Origin: Diplonema japonicum
Lineage: Eukaryota; Euglenozoa; Diplonemea; Diplonemida; Diplonemidae
Direction: 5' to 3'
Length of the DNA: 64,000 bases
NCBI GenBank assembly: GCA_964019335.1
Contig: OZ025718.1
Coordinates: 403,910-467,909, forward strand
In this document: in pieces, positions 32,576 to 41,945 of the stretch
How positions within the stretch are numbered: position 1 is the stretch's first letter
How the letters are laid out: every line of letters starts with the position of its first letter
Notes under the pieces: generated by a model
What the model was told of the DNA's origin: nothing
Seen by the model: the letters and a program-made list of their open reading frames with translations, nothing else
Database searches by the model: none
Program-made: the position numbers and the translations under genes

Positions 32576-32608
<33 letters not shown>

Positions 32609-32773
32609 CCTTATTATTAAAAAAAAAAAAAATCTCATACTGCCAGTTTGCGGATCATCCGCCCCAGGGTCAACCACCTCTACTGATATCCTTTTGTTTT
32701 CTTCTAATATTGCAAGATCGTCTCCGTAGATGCTCTCAAGTGCATCTAGTTCCATTGCTATTTCTTCGCTCAT
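31929..32773 (-). CDS. RWDD1: RWDD1 / Gir2-type RWD-domain protein
   Basis: Four exons: 32773-32641, 32572-32261, 32225-32100 and 32017-31929, giving 219 aa. The RWD domain spans residues ~1-115 (MELDALESIYGDDL ... VNFPEGYPEVKPVL). It is followed by the RWDD1-specific HGTPVTRENFAEWKE, a KLTGRQHFDKAM block and a poly-acidic tail, matching the family order. Introns are 68 nt (GTATGA), 35 nt (GTATCA) and 82 nt (GTATGA); the third has a pyrimidine tract, unlike the others. Gir2/RWDD1 binds DRG-family GTPases and GCN1, tying translation to stress signalling. Identification rests on domain order and the conserved middle block. Confidence 0.9.
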
Positions 32774-33403
32774 TTTTTTTTTTTTTTTTTTTTTTTTTGG
32801 AATGCTGCTGCCCTCCTATTTTTTTTTTTGAAAACATAAACGGGGGGAAAGAGGCAAGGAAAAAAAAAAAAAAAAAAAGGAAGTTTCATTTCTCCTTTTA
32901 TTTCTTTTTTATCGGAAGGCCGAAAGAAGAAGAAAAAAAAAAAAAAAAAAAAAAAAAACTTAAGGGGTCGTTCCCTACGGCCTGTTTTTTCTTCTTTTTT
33001 TTTTTGTTTTCCCCTCTTTTTTCCCTCTCCTCTCTTTTTGTGCCCCCATTTTCTTTTTTTTTTTTCTATTTCTCTCAAAAAAAGAAACTCAAAGTACAGG
33101 ACAAGCCCCCTGATAGAGGGCCGCCCTGTTAAAAAAAAGAATCTCTGAAACAATAGAGAATGAACAGAAAAGAAAGGGGAGGGGGAGAAAAAAAAAACTA
33201 ATGTGCCACGCGTAGGAGGGGATTGTCTCACAATAAAAAAGACTGGTATAAGAACAACAAGAAAAAAAAAAGAGAGAAAAAAAAAGAAACACGAAGCTAG
33301 TAGCGCCACCATTGAGGCGCAGCCTTTTAAATTAAGAGGGGAAGACAGCGAGAAAAAAAAAACAACTTTTTTTGAACGAAACAAACGCCACACGGTTCGA
33401 AGG
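32774..33403. other. Homopolymer-rich spacer
   Basis: About 630 bases with A/T runs. A GGGCAG acceptor near 32804 precedes an A-run leader into the RWDD1 ATG. Bases 33080-33350 are of normal complexity but without a gene. Confidence 0.55.
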
Positions 33404-34611
33404 CTATTCAGACAAAAATACGGAAGGCGGGGTAGACACAGGAGTACTTGTAGCCCCATGTGAGCGCGATCTTGACAGCCGTAGCTGCCGCGCGCTAGTC
33501 CGTGCAGGGCTAGTGTAGGTGACCCCAGCCATCGTGAGGCTGGTGTGCAGCCTGCAGTTCTCGACTTCGGTGAAGTATTCAACAATCTGCTGCTTGCCCG
33601 CGCGCACAGCACACAGGAAAGCAGACATCCTCTGCGTGTTGGGGGCTGCATTCGGTGAGTACCCATGCCTCAGCAGCAGCTTCACCATTCTCAACGAGCC
33701 GTACTGCGCGGCACGTATGATGGGGAGCGGGCTCCCTGCCGCAGGATGCACGCAGTGCGTCAAGACAATCTCCAGCGTCGTTGGGGACTTGCTCTTCACC
33801 GCTGCATACACGTGTCGCTGACCTACTGAGGGGGTCAGTCCCTCCTCGATAAGCAGGTATCTAAGCACCCCTGCACGCCCGTACCTGCAAGCCACCCACA
33901 CAGCATCTTCCCATCCCACTGTCTTGGGGAGCGCATTCCTGATGTACCTTACCATTTCTACCACACCACTCTTAACGGCCTCTTGCAGCAGGCTCCCTCC
34001 CGCGAGGTCCAGCCCCGAGTTAACTAGATACCTCACAACATCCACCCGCCCGTGGCGCACCGAGAGGGCAAGTGCTTTGTCGTCGAGAATATTGCAAGAG
34101 GACTCCTTCAACAACCTAACCAACGGCAGGCACCCTCGCACACAAGAGTAGCGCAGCGCTGTGAAGGATTTATGGTTCGAGATGTCGAGGAGGCTGCGTG
34201 TCTGGGCCATGGGGATGAACACGGCCGCTGCATCGATCCTACCCAACAGTGCCGCCACTATGAGCGGGGTGTTGCCAGTGCTGGGATCCGCCCCGTATGG
34301 TGGGGTCACTTCGGCCAACTTCCGTATGAGGCCCACTTCCTCAGACTCCACTGCTTTGCATAAAATCAAACTTCCCTGTTTTCCCATGCGCAGGCCTGCC
34401 GATAGCAATAAGGGCAGTACTTCGCTTCCCCTGTTCTCGTCAAGAGCCTTCAGTGCCTCTTCTTCCGTCGCCTCCTTGACACCCAACCCCCTGAGGGTCG
34501 ACACAGCAGTGCATCTTGTCGCCCTTTTCGTTTCGATGAGACACCCGCTGGTAACTTTGCGCTTTATGTTCGCTTGCGTCACCTTCACGCCGCCCACATA
34601 CGCCTCCCACC

Positions 34612-34654
<43 letters not shown>

Positions 34655-34792
34655 CTTCTCAAACTCCGAATTCAGAGCATCTTCGATACTCCTCAGCAAC
34701 GCCTCCACGCTGCCGACTTCCACGGTCGCCCCGCACGGCCGTCCTGACATGCCACTCACTTGGTTTCTAATGTAACATTGCAAAGAGGTCAT
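33404..34792 (-). CDS. Ankyrin-repeat protein with His-Gly tract
   Basis: A single exon of 462 aa from ATG 34792. Residues ~47-62 are a perfect His-Gly alternation encoded by a 6-bp tandem repeat (34614-34655), which could bind metal. From ~125 to 430 there are about eight ankyrin-like units, e.g. TGNTPLIVAALLGRID, ALALSVRHGRVDVVRYLVNS, IIRAAQYGSLRMVKLLLRHG. The tail is Ser/Arg/Pro-rich. Ankyrin proteins mediate binding; the partner is unknown. A CTTCATGTAG acceptor lies about 50 nt upstream, the same TTCATGTAG seen before the Pro-Thr gene. Confidence 0.87.
34614..34655. repeat. Hexanucleotide tandem repeat encoding His-Gly
   Basis: CCCATG is repeated about seven times and stays in frame in the ankyrin gene, giving alternating Gly and His. 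Confidence 0.9.
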
Positions 34793-34926
34793 CGCCGTGG
34801 CATGGTGTGCACTCTGTGTGGTGTGCTCTGTGGTGTGGTGACTACATGAAGCGCGCTGACATATAATCGAAACATACAAGAACTAAGAACTAAGAACTAA
34901 ACAAAAGGTCCAAACGGTGTAAGGAA

Positions 34927-35415
34927 CTAGGACATGCCGACTCTTGCCATGTAGAGTTCGAAGGGGATGGCGTCCGTGTCAGTAAGGGGGGTATGGGAAA
35001 GGGATGAGGGCGAAGGGGGGGAAGAGGAGGTTAGAGCTGTATATGATTGCCCCGGCACTCGCTCACAAGCCTGAACAAGGGTCGGTTGCCGCCTCTGTCG
35101 GGTGGAGGCATCGGGGAGGATAGGTTCAAGGGGCGCAGGCATCTTGCTGCGTCGCGCTTTATAGTTTCCAGTTTCTACACCATTTGTCTGTACGAAGGGC
35201 GGAACCAACAACAGCAAGTTCCCTCTTCTCAAAGGCAATATGCCCCGCCCCTCTACGTCCACCAGCACCCTCCCTTCGCCTGCATCGCTTTCGCCTTTCA
35301 CCACACCTCGGGACCCATTCAAGTCCACCCATGCTACGTTCCTCAGGCCATGCACCACAACGCCATCCCCTTCATTCATGTCTGCAAACGTGTGTGACAA
35401 AACGTACAAAACCAT
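34927..35415 (-). CDS. Small protein with LNG..G.V SH3-like motif
   Basis: A single exon of 162 aa. Residues ~15-70 (GDGVVVHGLRNVAWVDLNGS, RGVVKGES, GRVLVDVEG, LPLRRGNLLLL) match the short beta-barrel motif G-x-x-V-x-(I/V)-x-G-L ... LNG-x-x-G-V ... GR ... NL that many protist proteins append to MYND or ankyrin domains. The rest is disordered and Ser/Thr/Pro-rich. The start at 35415 lies only 56 nt after the stop of the CCAR-like gene, with candidate acceptor AGs in between. Function is unknown. Confidence 0.75.
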   Translation of the reverse strand: MVLYVLSHTFADMNEGDGVVVHGLRNVAWVDLNGSRGVVKGESDAGEGRVLVDVEGRGILPLRRGNLLLLVPPFVQTNGVETGNYKARRSKMPAPLEPILPDASTRQRRQPTLVQACERVPGQSYTALTSSSPPSPSSLSHTPLTDTDAIPFELYMARVGMS

Positions 35416-35471
35416 AAAGGACCATAAGGAAAATTTTACACTTAAACCCTAAAAACCCATTACTGTGTACT

Positions 35472-37491
35472 TCACAACAAATCTTTCAGGCGTTGCCGAA
35501 GCTCTTCCTTCTTGCCTTTGGCAGGAACGCCTGTGTGAGTGTATGCGGTGCAGTGCTGCATACCATTCTTCTTGCATGCTCCTTGCAGCTCTTTGTAGGA
35601 CATATCCTCTATAGCCCCGTGACTATACAAGGCGCTTTTCGTTCCGTTCAGCTCTTTCGCTTCCTGAACGGGTTCTACCGTTGATTCGGTCTCCGGTTCA
35701 GCCGCCTCTGACTCTGGCTCAACTACGATTTCCGGCTCTGGTTCTGTCTCTGTCTCTGGCCCGACGACCTCTGGTTCTGGGTCGACCACAGGTTCCGGGT
35801 CCGATTCTGTCGTAGGTTCAGGCACCGGCTCTGGCTCAGCAGCTTGCTCGGGCTCTGGTTCCGCTTCAGCTGGTTTTTCCTCACCCATATCAACATCATC
35901 TTTCTTTTCCTGCTCTTCCTTGTTTTTCTTCTCTACTTCGCTTTCTGCTACCTTTGCCGGCTCTTTGGCAACGTAGTTCTCTTGCTCCATCAGTTTGTCT
36001 TCCGTCACTTCGCACCTGTGTTATGATAGAAATTGTGGTGTGCACCATACAGTGGCAGGTAGTTGATGATGAAGTTTGTTTCGTAGCGCTGCTTCCGCAC
36101 ATATGTTTCCTCCTCACTGTCGTGACGTGTGTTGTTGCCATGTTGCATACACTCTGCTCAGGTTCATCCCCAGAGCACGGAAGCAGGTCCTCAGATTGTT
36201 GTTGTGCATCGTGTGGTTTCGGTACTGTGTGTGGTGAAGGTTGCCAGTGCCATACATGTCTAGGGTGCTCGAGGTATCCCAGGCACAGCTTCAGAGTGTT
36301 GTCTGTCACTAGCATAGGGTCGGCATGCGCCTCAAGCTCCTTCTTCACACTTTCCCATTTGGTGTTCCACTCGTTCTGGCGCGCTTCCGCGTCCTCACTT
36401 GTCTCTTCCTCTGCCTTCTGCTCGGACTGTGTGGTGTGGTTGTTGGTGGTTTCAACACGTACCTCCGCTTGTTTCTTTTCTGTCTCAAAATCCGCAATCA
36501 GTCTTGCCTTCTTCGCCCGCCGTTCTTCGCTCGCGCTCTCCCTCTGCCTTGCTGCGTCAAGTGCTTGGACGACAATCTGCGAGACGTGCATGGCCATCGC
36601 CTCGTGCACCTGCTGGGTAACTAGATTGAACTCAAAATTATCGCATTGCTGGGAGCGCATGTCTTGCAGCTGGTGCAGAGTGTGGAAGACAGGGGTGAAG
36701 ATCGATCCATCGCAGGAGAGAGTAGACGGTGCTGGGACGGTGTCTGCGTCTGCCGGCCAGTTAACTAATAGCACAACCACATTGGAGCCGACGGAACGGT
36801 CGTAAGTAGCACGGAGGAATGGCTGCAGGGACGCTGTAGTGGGGAGCTCGATGCCCTGCTGCCGGAGGTGTCTGGTTGCTGTTGTCTGCCAAGTGGACGA
36901 GTCATCGGCGGGACCGTCTGCGGGTGCCCAGTACCCGCCGAACAAGTGGTGCTTCGAGGCCTTGTCCTGCAGGACGAGGAGGGCGACGCGCTGGCCAAGG
37001 TGCGCACCGGGCGGGTTTACGTTCCCTATGACGACGTTGACGAGGAGCTCCGTCGGCTCGCCACGGAGGGAAGGCAGCTCCTGCTTATGAGGGCCGGGCT
37101 GCACACACTGGGAAGTCTCTAGAGGGAAGGGGTGACCAGCTCCCACCCAGAGAGGTTCCGCACCCTCGAAGTCAGGATCAACGGACCCATTGGGGAACCT
37201 ATCCGATACCTGGCACAGCCCCAGCCGCTCACCGTACCTCAGCTGACGTTCATGATGCCCATGGTGGTGGTGGTGGTGATGGTGATGGTGATGGTGTTGG
37301 TGTTGGTGGTTCTGGTGATAGTGCCCGAACCCCTTTCCATCCCTTCCTCGCTTCCCTCCCTTGAACCCACCTTTGCCGTGCACTTGGTGCGACCTGTCAC
37401 CCCACTGCCGTCTGTCTTGGTACCCTCCCACGTAGCCGGGGTTCTGCCTGAAGTTGTTATGCCGTTGCGGTGGCCTGCCTCCTGGCTGCAT
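35472..37491 (-). CDS. CCAR1/DBC1-like protein: inactive Nudix domain plus SAP
   Basis: Four exons: 37491-36256, 36224-36151, 36116-36051 and 36015-35472, giving 639 aa. The three introns are only 31, 34 and 35 nt (GTATGG, GTATGC, GTATGG; all end CAG). The N-terminus is Gly/Arg- and His-rich (12 consecutive His at about residue 65-76). Residues ~155-245 match the DBC1/CCAR Nudix-like domain: GQRVALLVLQDKASKHHLFG, then GYWAP, then NVVVLLVNWP. A helical stretch, an acidic Pro-Glu repeat and a C-terminal SAP motif (SYKELQGACKKNG ... KEELRQRLKDLL) follow. In animals these proteins regulate transcription and RNA processing. The start is an ATG at 37491. Confidence 0.82.
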
Positions 37492-37758
37492 TCTTCTTTA
37501 GTGTCCCGCCTTCATGAGTAGAGACAACGAAAAAAGTTAACAAGAACAGAAGAAGGAAAAGAATGAAAAGAAGAAGGGGGAAAGGGGAAAAAAAAGAAGA
37601 AGAAAAAAAAAACATACAATAAAATTGAGGGGGGAATGAAATTTTTAAAAGGGGGAGAATGAAGAAGAAGAAACTCTTTTATCTGTCGGGCGCTTTCTTT
37701 TTCGTTTTCCGGCTTTTTTACCCTTCTCTTTTTCTTCTCTTTTTCTTTCAATTCCAGA

Positions 37759-37887
37759 GTGCCTAAATATTAGGCACGATAGGGTGCAGATGGTGTGGAG
37801 GTGTCGAGGAAGACCTACGCTGAGCACAATGCGGTGGAGCCGCATTTCTTTTTCTTTGAACCTTTCAGTCCCTTTTCCCAAAGGGAC
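37759..37887. ncRNA. Candidate structured RNA: three perfect hairpins
   Basis: GTGCCTAA-ATA-TTAGGCAC (37759-37777), AATGCGG-TGGAG-CCGCATT (37828-37846) and GTCCCTTT-TCCC-AAAGGGAC (37868-37887) are perfect stems of 7-8 bp within 130 bases. AGGT/ACCT and GTGC/GCAC pairings are possible between the first two. On the plus strand the second hairpin is followed by TTCTTTTTCTTT, reminiscent of a Pol III end. No tRNA or snRNA signature is recognised, so strand and identity are open. Confidence 0.35.
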
Positions 37888-38097
37888 ATATCATTATAGC
37901 TTAGAGCATAACAAATATATTCGTCTTTTTTTTTTCTTTTTTTTATTTATTTTTTTTTTTACGGTTTTTTCGCCTTTCTGCTCCTTCCTTTGCAGAACAA
38001 TAAAAAAATAAATAAAAAATAAAGGTTAAAAAAAAAAAAAAAAAAAAAAGGAACAAAGACAGAATTACACAGACCGCGGTCATCACGAACAAACGAG

Positions 38098-38363
38098 TCA
38101 TATGCCATAGAAGAGATCGACTGCAGGGTTTGACCGGACAATGAAAGCAGAAATTTTCATCGAATTCAGCTGTGTCTGGGTTAAGAAGTCAGGGAAGACA
38201 CAGGTCGACTAAAGGCCAGCCGGGTCCACCTGAAAATTCACTGGGCGCCCCCTCATACACAAGAACGTGGGGGTGAAGGCAAAAACAGGTGTAACACCAC
38301 TAATTGAATTTGCACTTTAAAAACCCCGAGCGTGGCTCCTCTGTAGCTATGACTATGACTCAT
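38098..38363 (-). CDS. Possible small spliced gene
   Basis: A minus-strand pyrimidine tract and CACTGCAG precede ATGAGTCATAG (ATG at 38363), opening MSHSHSYRGATLG. Several acceptor choices can join it to a later frame ending ISAFIVRSNPAVDLFYGI with TGA at 38098. The exon junctions are ambiguous and no family is recognised, so this is only a candidate peptide gene of about 45-50 residues. Confidence 0.25.
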
Positions 38364-38537
38364 GACCGCTGCAGTGTGGGTGGTACCAAAGAAAGGATAA
38401 AACGAAAAGAAAAAGGACAGAACCGGGGAAGAGATATGTGGGGGATTATTGAATACGATGAGGTGACACATGACACATGACACATGACACATGACGGAGA
38501 CACGAAGAAGGTTCCTATCAAAGTCTTAAGCGGCTGA

Positions 38538-39932
38538 TCAAGTCTTAGGCGGCTCAGGGGTGCGCATGGAGGTGTTGCTGTCATTGAGGGCAGAGAGGAG
38601 TGTCGATGGGAGGGACCTGTTGAAGGCACGGCGGGTGCTGCTCAGGTTAGTGTGTGTCTCTAGGCGTTCGTACTCCGAAAGCATCGACGCCCCGTGGCAC
38701 CTTCCTGTCAGCATCTTGACGTGTCGCGCACCTGGTGTGACGTGGTCCTTGAAGAAGCTTCCCCTTCTGCAGATGCCCCCCGTGCTCCCGTCCCCCTTCC
38801 GGTCCCCCTCCTTCACCTCCGCATGGTTGGTCGCCCAATACCGCCACGGGTGCTTAAAGAACGAGCATTTCCTCTTCAAGCACACTGTGCACCGCGATCT
38901 GTAATCCAACGTGTCGAGCTCCTTGCAGCGCTGCCTGTTCTCCTTCAGCGTCAGGTGGTACAGGTGCGCCGCCATCTCAATGAACATCAGGGTCTCTGCA
39001 TCCTCTTCTGCTCCTACGCATTGTCTTTCGTGCGCCTCCACATGTGAAAGGCACAGCATTTGCTTCGTCAGCAGCTCCTTGTAGTTCTTCTCTCGCGACA
39101 CGAACACGGCCCCCGAGGTCAGCGTCACCACATCGCTGGTGATTTGTCGGCGTTCTGTTGCCTCGTTCTGCCGGATCTCTGCTCGCTGCTCCTCCTCGTC
39201 TGCGACCACTATCTCCCGTTGCCGCCTTGCGATGGCTTCGAAGGCTTCCTGCATGATACTCACCAGCTCGCTCCGTTCCCGCACCTCGTCCTCCCACACA
39301 CCTTGTTGCATCTCTGCCACGTCGATCGAAAGCTGCAGCAGGCGGAACTGCAGTGCGTAGTCGTAGGTGGGCGTGGGGTACTGAGGCTCCGGGGCAGCAG
39401 GGGAGGGGAATGGGCACTGCTCCCTTCGAACTGCCTTGACCTTGTCCTCCACCTTGTCCATCGACATGTTCAGTTCTGAGCACACTGCACAGTTCACAGC
39501 CTGGTGGCCGTGGCAGTGCCCTTTGTCGTGGGCAGACTCGCTGTGCCACATGCTGAAGGTGTCCTTGCTCCCATCGGCGATGGTTTTGTGCTTCAATGGG
39601 CTGGGCGGGACGTAGACTGTTGCGTTGCGCACGCATTGGTTGGCTGTGGGACGCGAGGCGGGCGCCGTTTCGAACTTGTGCAGAGGGCTTCGCTTCTGTT
39701 TTGACTTGCTGCTGTGCGTTTTGGCTGCCTGTCGTTTAAGCCCCTCACGCCGTGCAATGAACAGAAGCTTCTTCACAAGACTGGTGTTCGTCACCCGCAT
39801 GCACTGCAGCTCCCTCTCTGTCAGCCGGTGGAAATTCTCGGCACGAACCCCCTTCTCGAAGAACGGGTCCGCAAGGTGGCCCACACCATTGTTACTCAAA
39901 AAGGCCGAAAGGTCTTTAAAGTTACTGGGCAT
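38538..39932 (-). CDS. SAM-domain protein with central coiled coil
   Basis: A single exon of 464 aa, ATG 39932. Residues ~5-62 fit a SAM domain (LSAFLSNNGVGHLADPFFEK ... VTNTSLVKKLLFIAR). A basic linker and a CHGHQ/CAVC Cys-His patch follow. Next is a helical, coiled-coil-prone stretch of ~200-300 (RSELVSIMQEAFEAIARRQR), and then a Cys/His cluster (CTVCLKRKCSFFKH) that could bind zinc. The C-terminus is Ser/Thr-rich. SAM domains oligomerise or bind RNA or lipids; which applies here cannot be told. The family beyond SAM is not recognised. Confidence 0.75.
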   Translation of the reverse strand: MPSNFKDLSAFLSNNGVGHLADPFFEKGVRAENFHRLTERELQCMRVTNTSLVKKLLFIARREGLKRQAAKTHSSKSKQKRSPLHKFETAPASRPTANQCVRNATVYVPPSPLKHKTIADGSKDTFSMWHSESAHDKGHCHGHQAVNCAVCSELNMSMDKVEDKVKAVRREQCPFPSPAAPEPQYPTPTYDYALQFRLLQLSIDVAEMQQGVWEDEVRERSELVSIMQEAFEAIARRQREIVVADEEEQRAEIRQNEATERRQITSDVVTLTSGAVFVSREKNYKELLTKQMLCLSHVEAHERQCVGAEEDAETLMFIEMAAHLYHLTLKENRQRCKELDTLDYRSRCTVCLKRKCSFFKHPWRYWATNHAEVKEGDRKGDGSTGGICRRGSFFKDHVTPGARHVKMLTGRCHGASMLSEYERLETHTNLSSTRRAFNRSLPSTLLSALNDSNTSMRTPEPPKT

Positions 39933-40195
39933 TCTCCTACCCGGCCTGTGGTGGTGGTGGTGGTGGGGGCACGTATATAAGGAAAAAGAATTCTTTTTCT
40001 TTTCCAGTTTGAATAAGAATTTTAGAAAGCCAGCTCCGTATAGTGGCCCACATCACCCTTGGGTGGGATGGGGGGGCTGAAAAAAAGGAAACGAAAAAAT
40101 AAGGGAGAAAAAAAAAAGAGGAACCCCATACCCTACCTGTGTACTATAGAATTGCGCAAAAAAGGGCGGATAGCGAGGAGAGATGGAAGAAAAAA

Positions 40196-40226
<31 letters not shown>

Positions 40227-41893
40227 GGCAAGAACTTCTTTTCTGTTGTGGGTTTTTCGGGCCGCACAACTTGCGTCGTTACTGTCCTGTATCGAAGTTA
40301 GTTAGCCAGGTTTTGGGGCACTCCAATTTTTTTTTTCTTTCTTTCTTCTTTTTTTTATTTTTTGTATCCGCATAGCTTACATGAATTCCATAGTATTTTT
40401 TTTTTATTGTACACCACTTTCTTAGAGGGGGAGGAAAAAAATGGGGGGAGTATAAAGAAAAAAGGACAGAAATATATGAAAAGATTTTTTTTTCTTTTTT
40501 TTTTTTCTTTTTTTTCCCCTCAGGGAATGTTCTGTTTGCTGATGCAGTGGTGGGAAGGACCCAGAACAAAAGTGTGAAAAGATCAATCTACAATTTTCTT
40601 TTCCTTTTTCTCTTTTAAAAAAAAAAAAGAAATTGCCTTCGGAGAATGTTTCCCCGATCCTTTGCAAGTTTAGACCAATGTCGCCCCCTCCTCACCTTTA
40701 GACCTTGCTTGAACATTTTAAAGGAAAATGCTGTGTCTTCTTCTTTTTTTTTTCTTTTTTTTTTCTCGCGAGGGGGAAGATGGGCATCTTTTTAAATTTT
40801 CACCTTTTCTTTCTGGGAAAAAAAAAAAAAAAAAAAAAACATTAATTTCTAATGGTAATATAAAAAAAAAAGGGAAAATCACCTCCCCCTCCCATTATTT
40901 TCGTCACTCACCAGGGGCCTCATTGTTGCACGCAGCCGCTTTGTAGAAAGAAATGTGCCTTTAAATGCCTGTCAAGATACCTACCTTAGGGAAGCTCGGC
41001 GCAACATGACATCTTCAAGGTGAAATATACCGCAAAAAAAATCCCCCCCTTTGAAGGATCGATATATATTTTTGTTTTCTTCCTGTTCTTTCCATCCCCC
41101 TCAAACCAAAGGAGGAACATAAAAAAAGAACGGGGTAAAAAAAAGGGGGTGGTGAGTGAGACGCGAGAACCGGTGTCCACAACCGGGGGGGAAGGTTATA
41201 AGCAAAGCGACACCCCCCTCTCATTTTTTTCTTTTTACATCTGTTTCTTTCCCCCCCCCCCCTTTTCGTCTCTTTTTTTTTTTTTTTTTTTCGTTTTAAT
41301 AAATGTTTCATTCTTGAAAATAGAAGAAAGAAAAAAAAAGAGGGGAAAAAAGCAACGGGGTGCAGCGAAGGCAAAAAAAAAAGGGGGGAAACCACCGTTA
41401 ACGGTAAGCAAAACTTTTTTTTTTCCAATTCAAAAAAAGAAGAAGAAAAAAAAAAGAAAAAGTTTCCACTATCCACGGCAACCTATATTTACATGAAACT
41501 GTATGGGGAATTTCCACGGCAACCGACCGTGAATGGAAAGGAGGTTGCAGGTTTAAGGAATTGGAAGTGGATTATTTCTTTTCTTTTTTTCTCTTTTTTT
41601 GCTTACCGTGAACAAAGGTTTTTCCCAAAAGACAAAATAAAAATAAAACCCCCCCCCACTTATCAAACGCCAAGAAATGACTATAGTTCGTCTCCTTGAG
41701 GTTCCCATATTTGTAAAATGGAAGCTCGCAGCAACGGCAAGGTCGTTAATAGGTGAATAGCGATTTATGTTTCTCTTTTTTTTTTTTTTTTCTTTTCTTC
41801 TCCTTCTCTCATTGTATCTCGCAGCAGACAACAACATACACACGCAATGCACGGGGGTTTTAGCTTTTCTAACTATGGTTTTGTTTTGTTTTG

Positions 41894-41924
<31 letters not shown>

Positions 41925-41945
41925 TTTTTTTTTCTTTTTTTTTTT
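39933..41945. other. Gene-poor spacer, about 2 kb
   Basis: Homopolymer-rich DNA with a (TTTTG)n pentanucleotide array at about 41881-41922. Around 41394-41610 it has a 12-bp palindrome ACCGTTAACGGT (41394-41405), a 9-bp inverted repeat (41401-41409 with 41601-41609) and a directly repeated TCCACGGCAACC. No coding frame of normal composition is seen. Confidence 0.5.
41881..41922. repeat. TTTTG microsatellite
   Basis: About eight tandem copies of TTTTG lie immediately beyond the CPT1 stop, so they would form the start of its 3' untranslated region as CAAAA repeats. Confidence 0.9.

Larger units (their letters stand above)
37492..38537. other. Intergenic region with structured elements
   Basis: A gap of about 1 kb between the SAM-domain gene and the CCAR-like gene. 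It holds a cluster of perfect hairpins (37759-37887), a possible small gene (38098-38363), a CACATGA tandem repeat (about 38462-38494) and A/T runs. The right part contains a pyrimidine tract and TGCAG near 38369. Confidence 0.5.

Noticed and set aside
35425-35460. Telomere-like TTTTAGGGTTTA
   Set aside because: A single copy inside an intergenic leader, with no tandem array.
35896-37491. CCAR-like protein ending with the frame read straight through (…GARELRCQRAG)
   Set aside because: Three micro-introns bring the frame into conserved-looking helices and the SAP domain; the read-through tail has unnatural composition.
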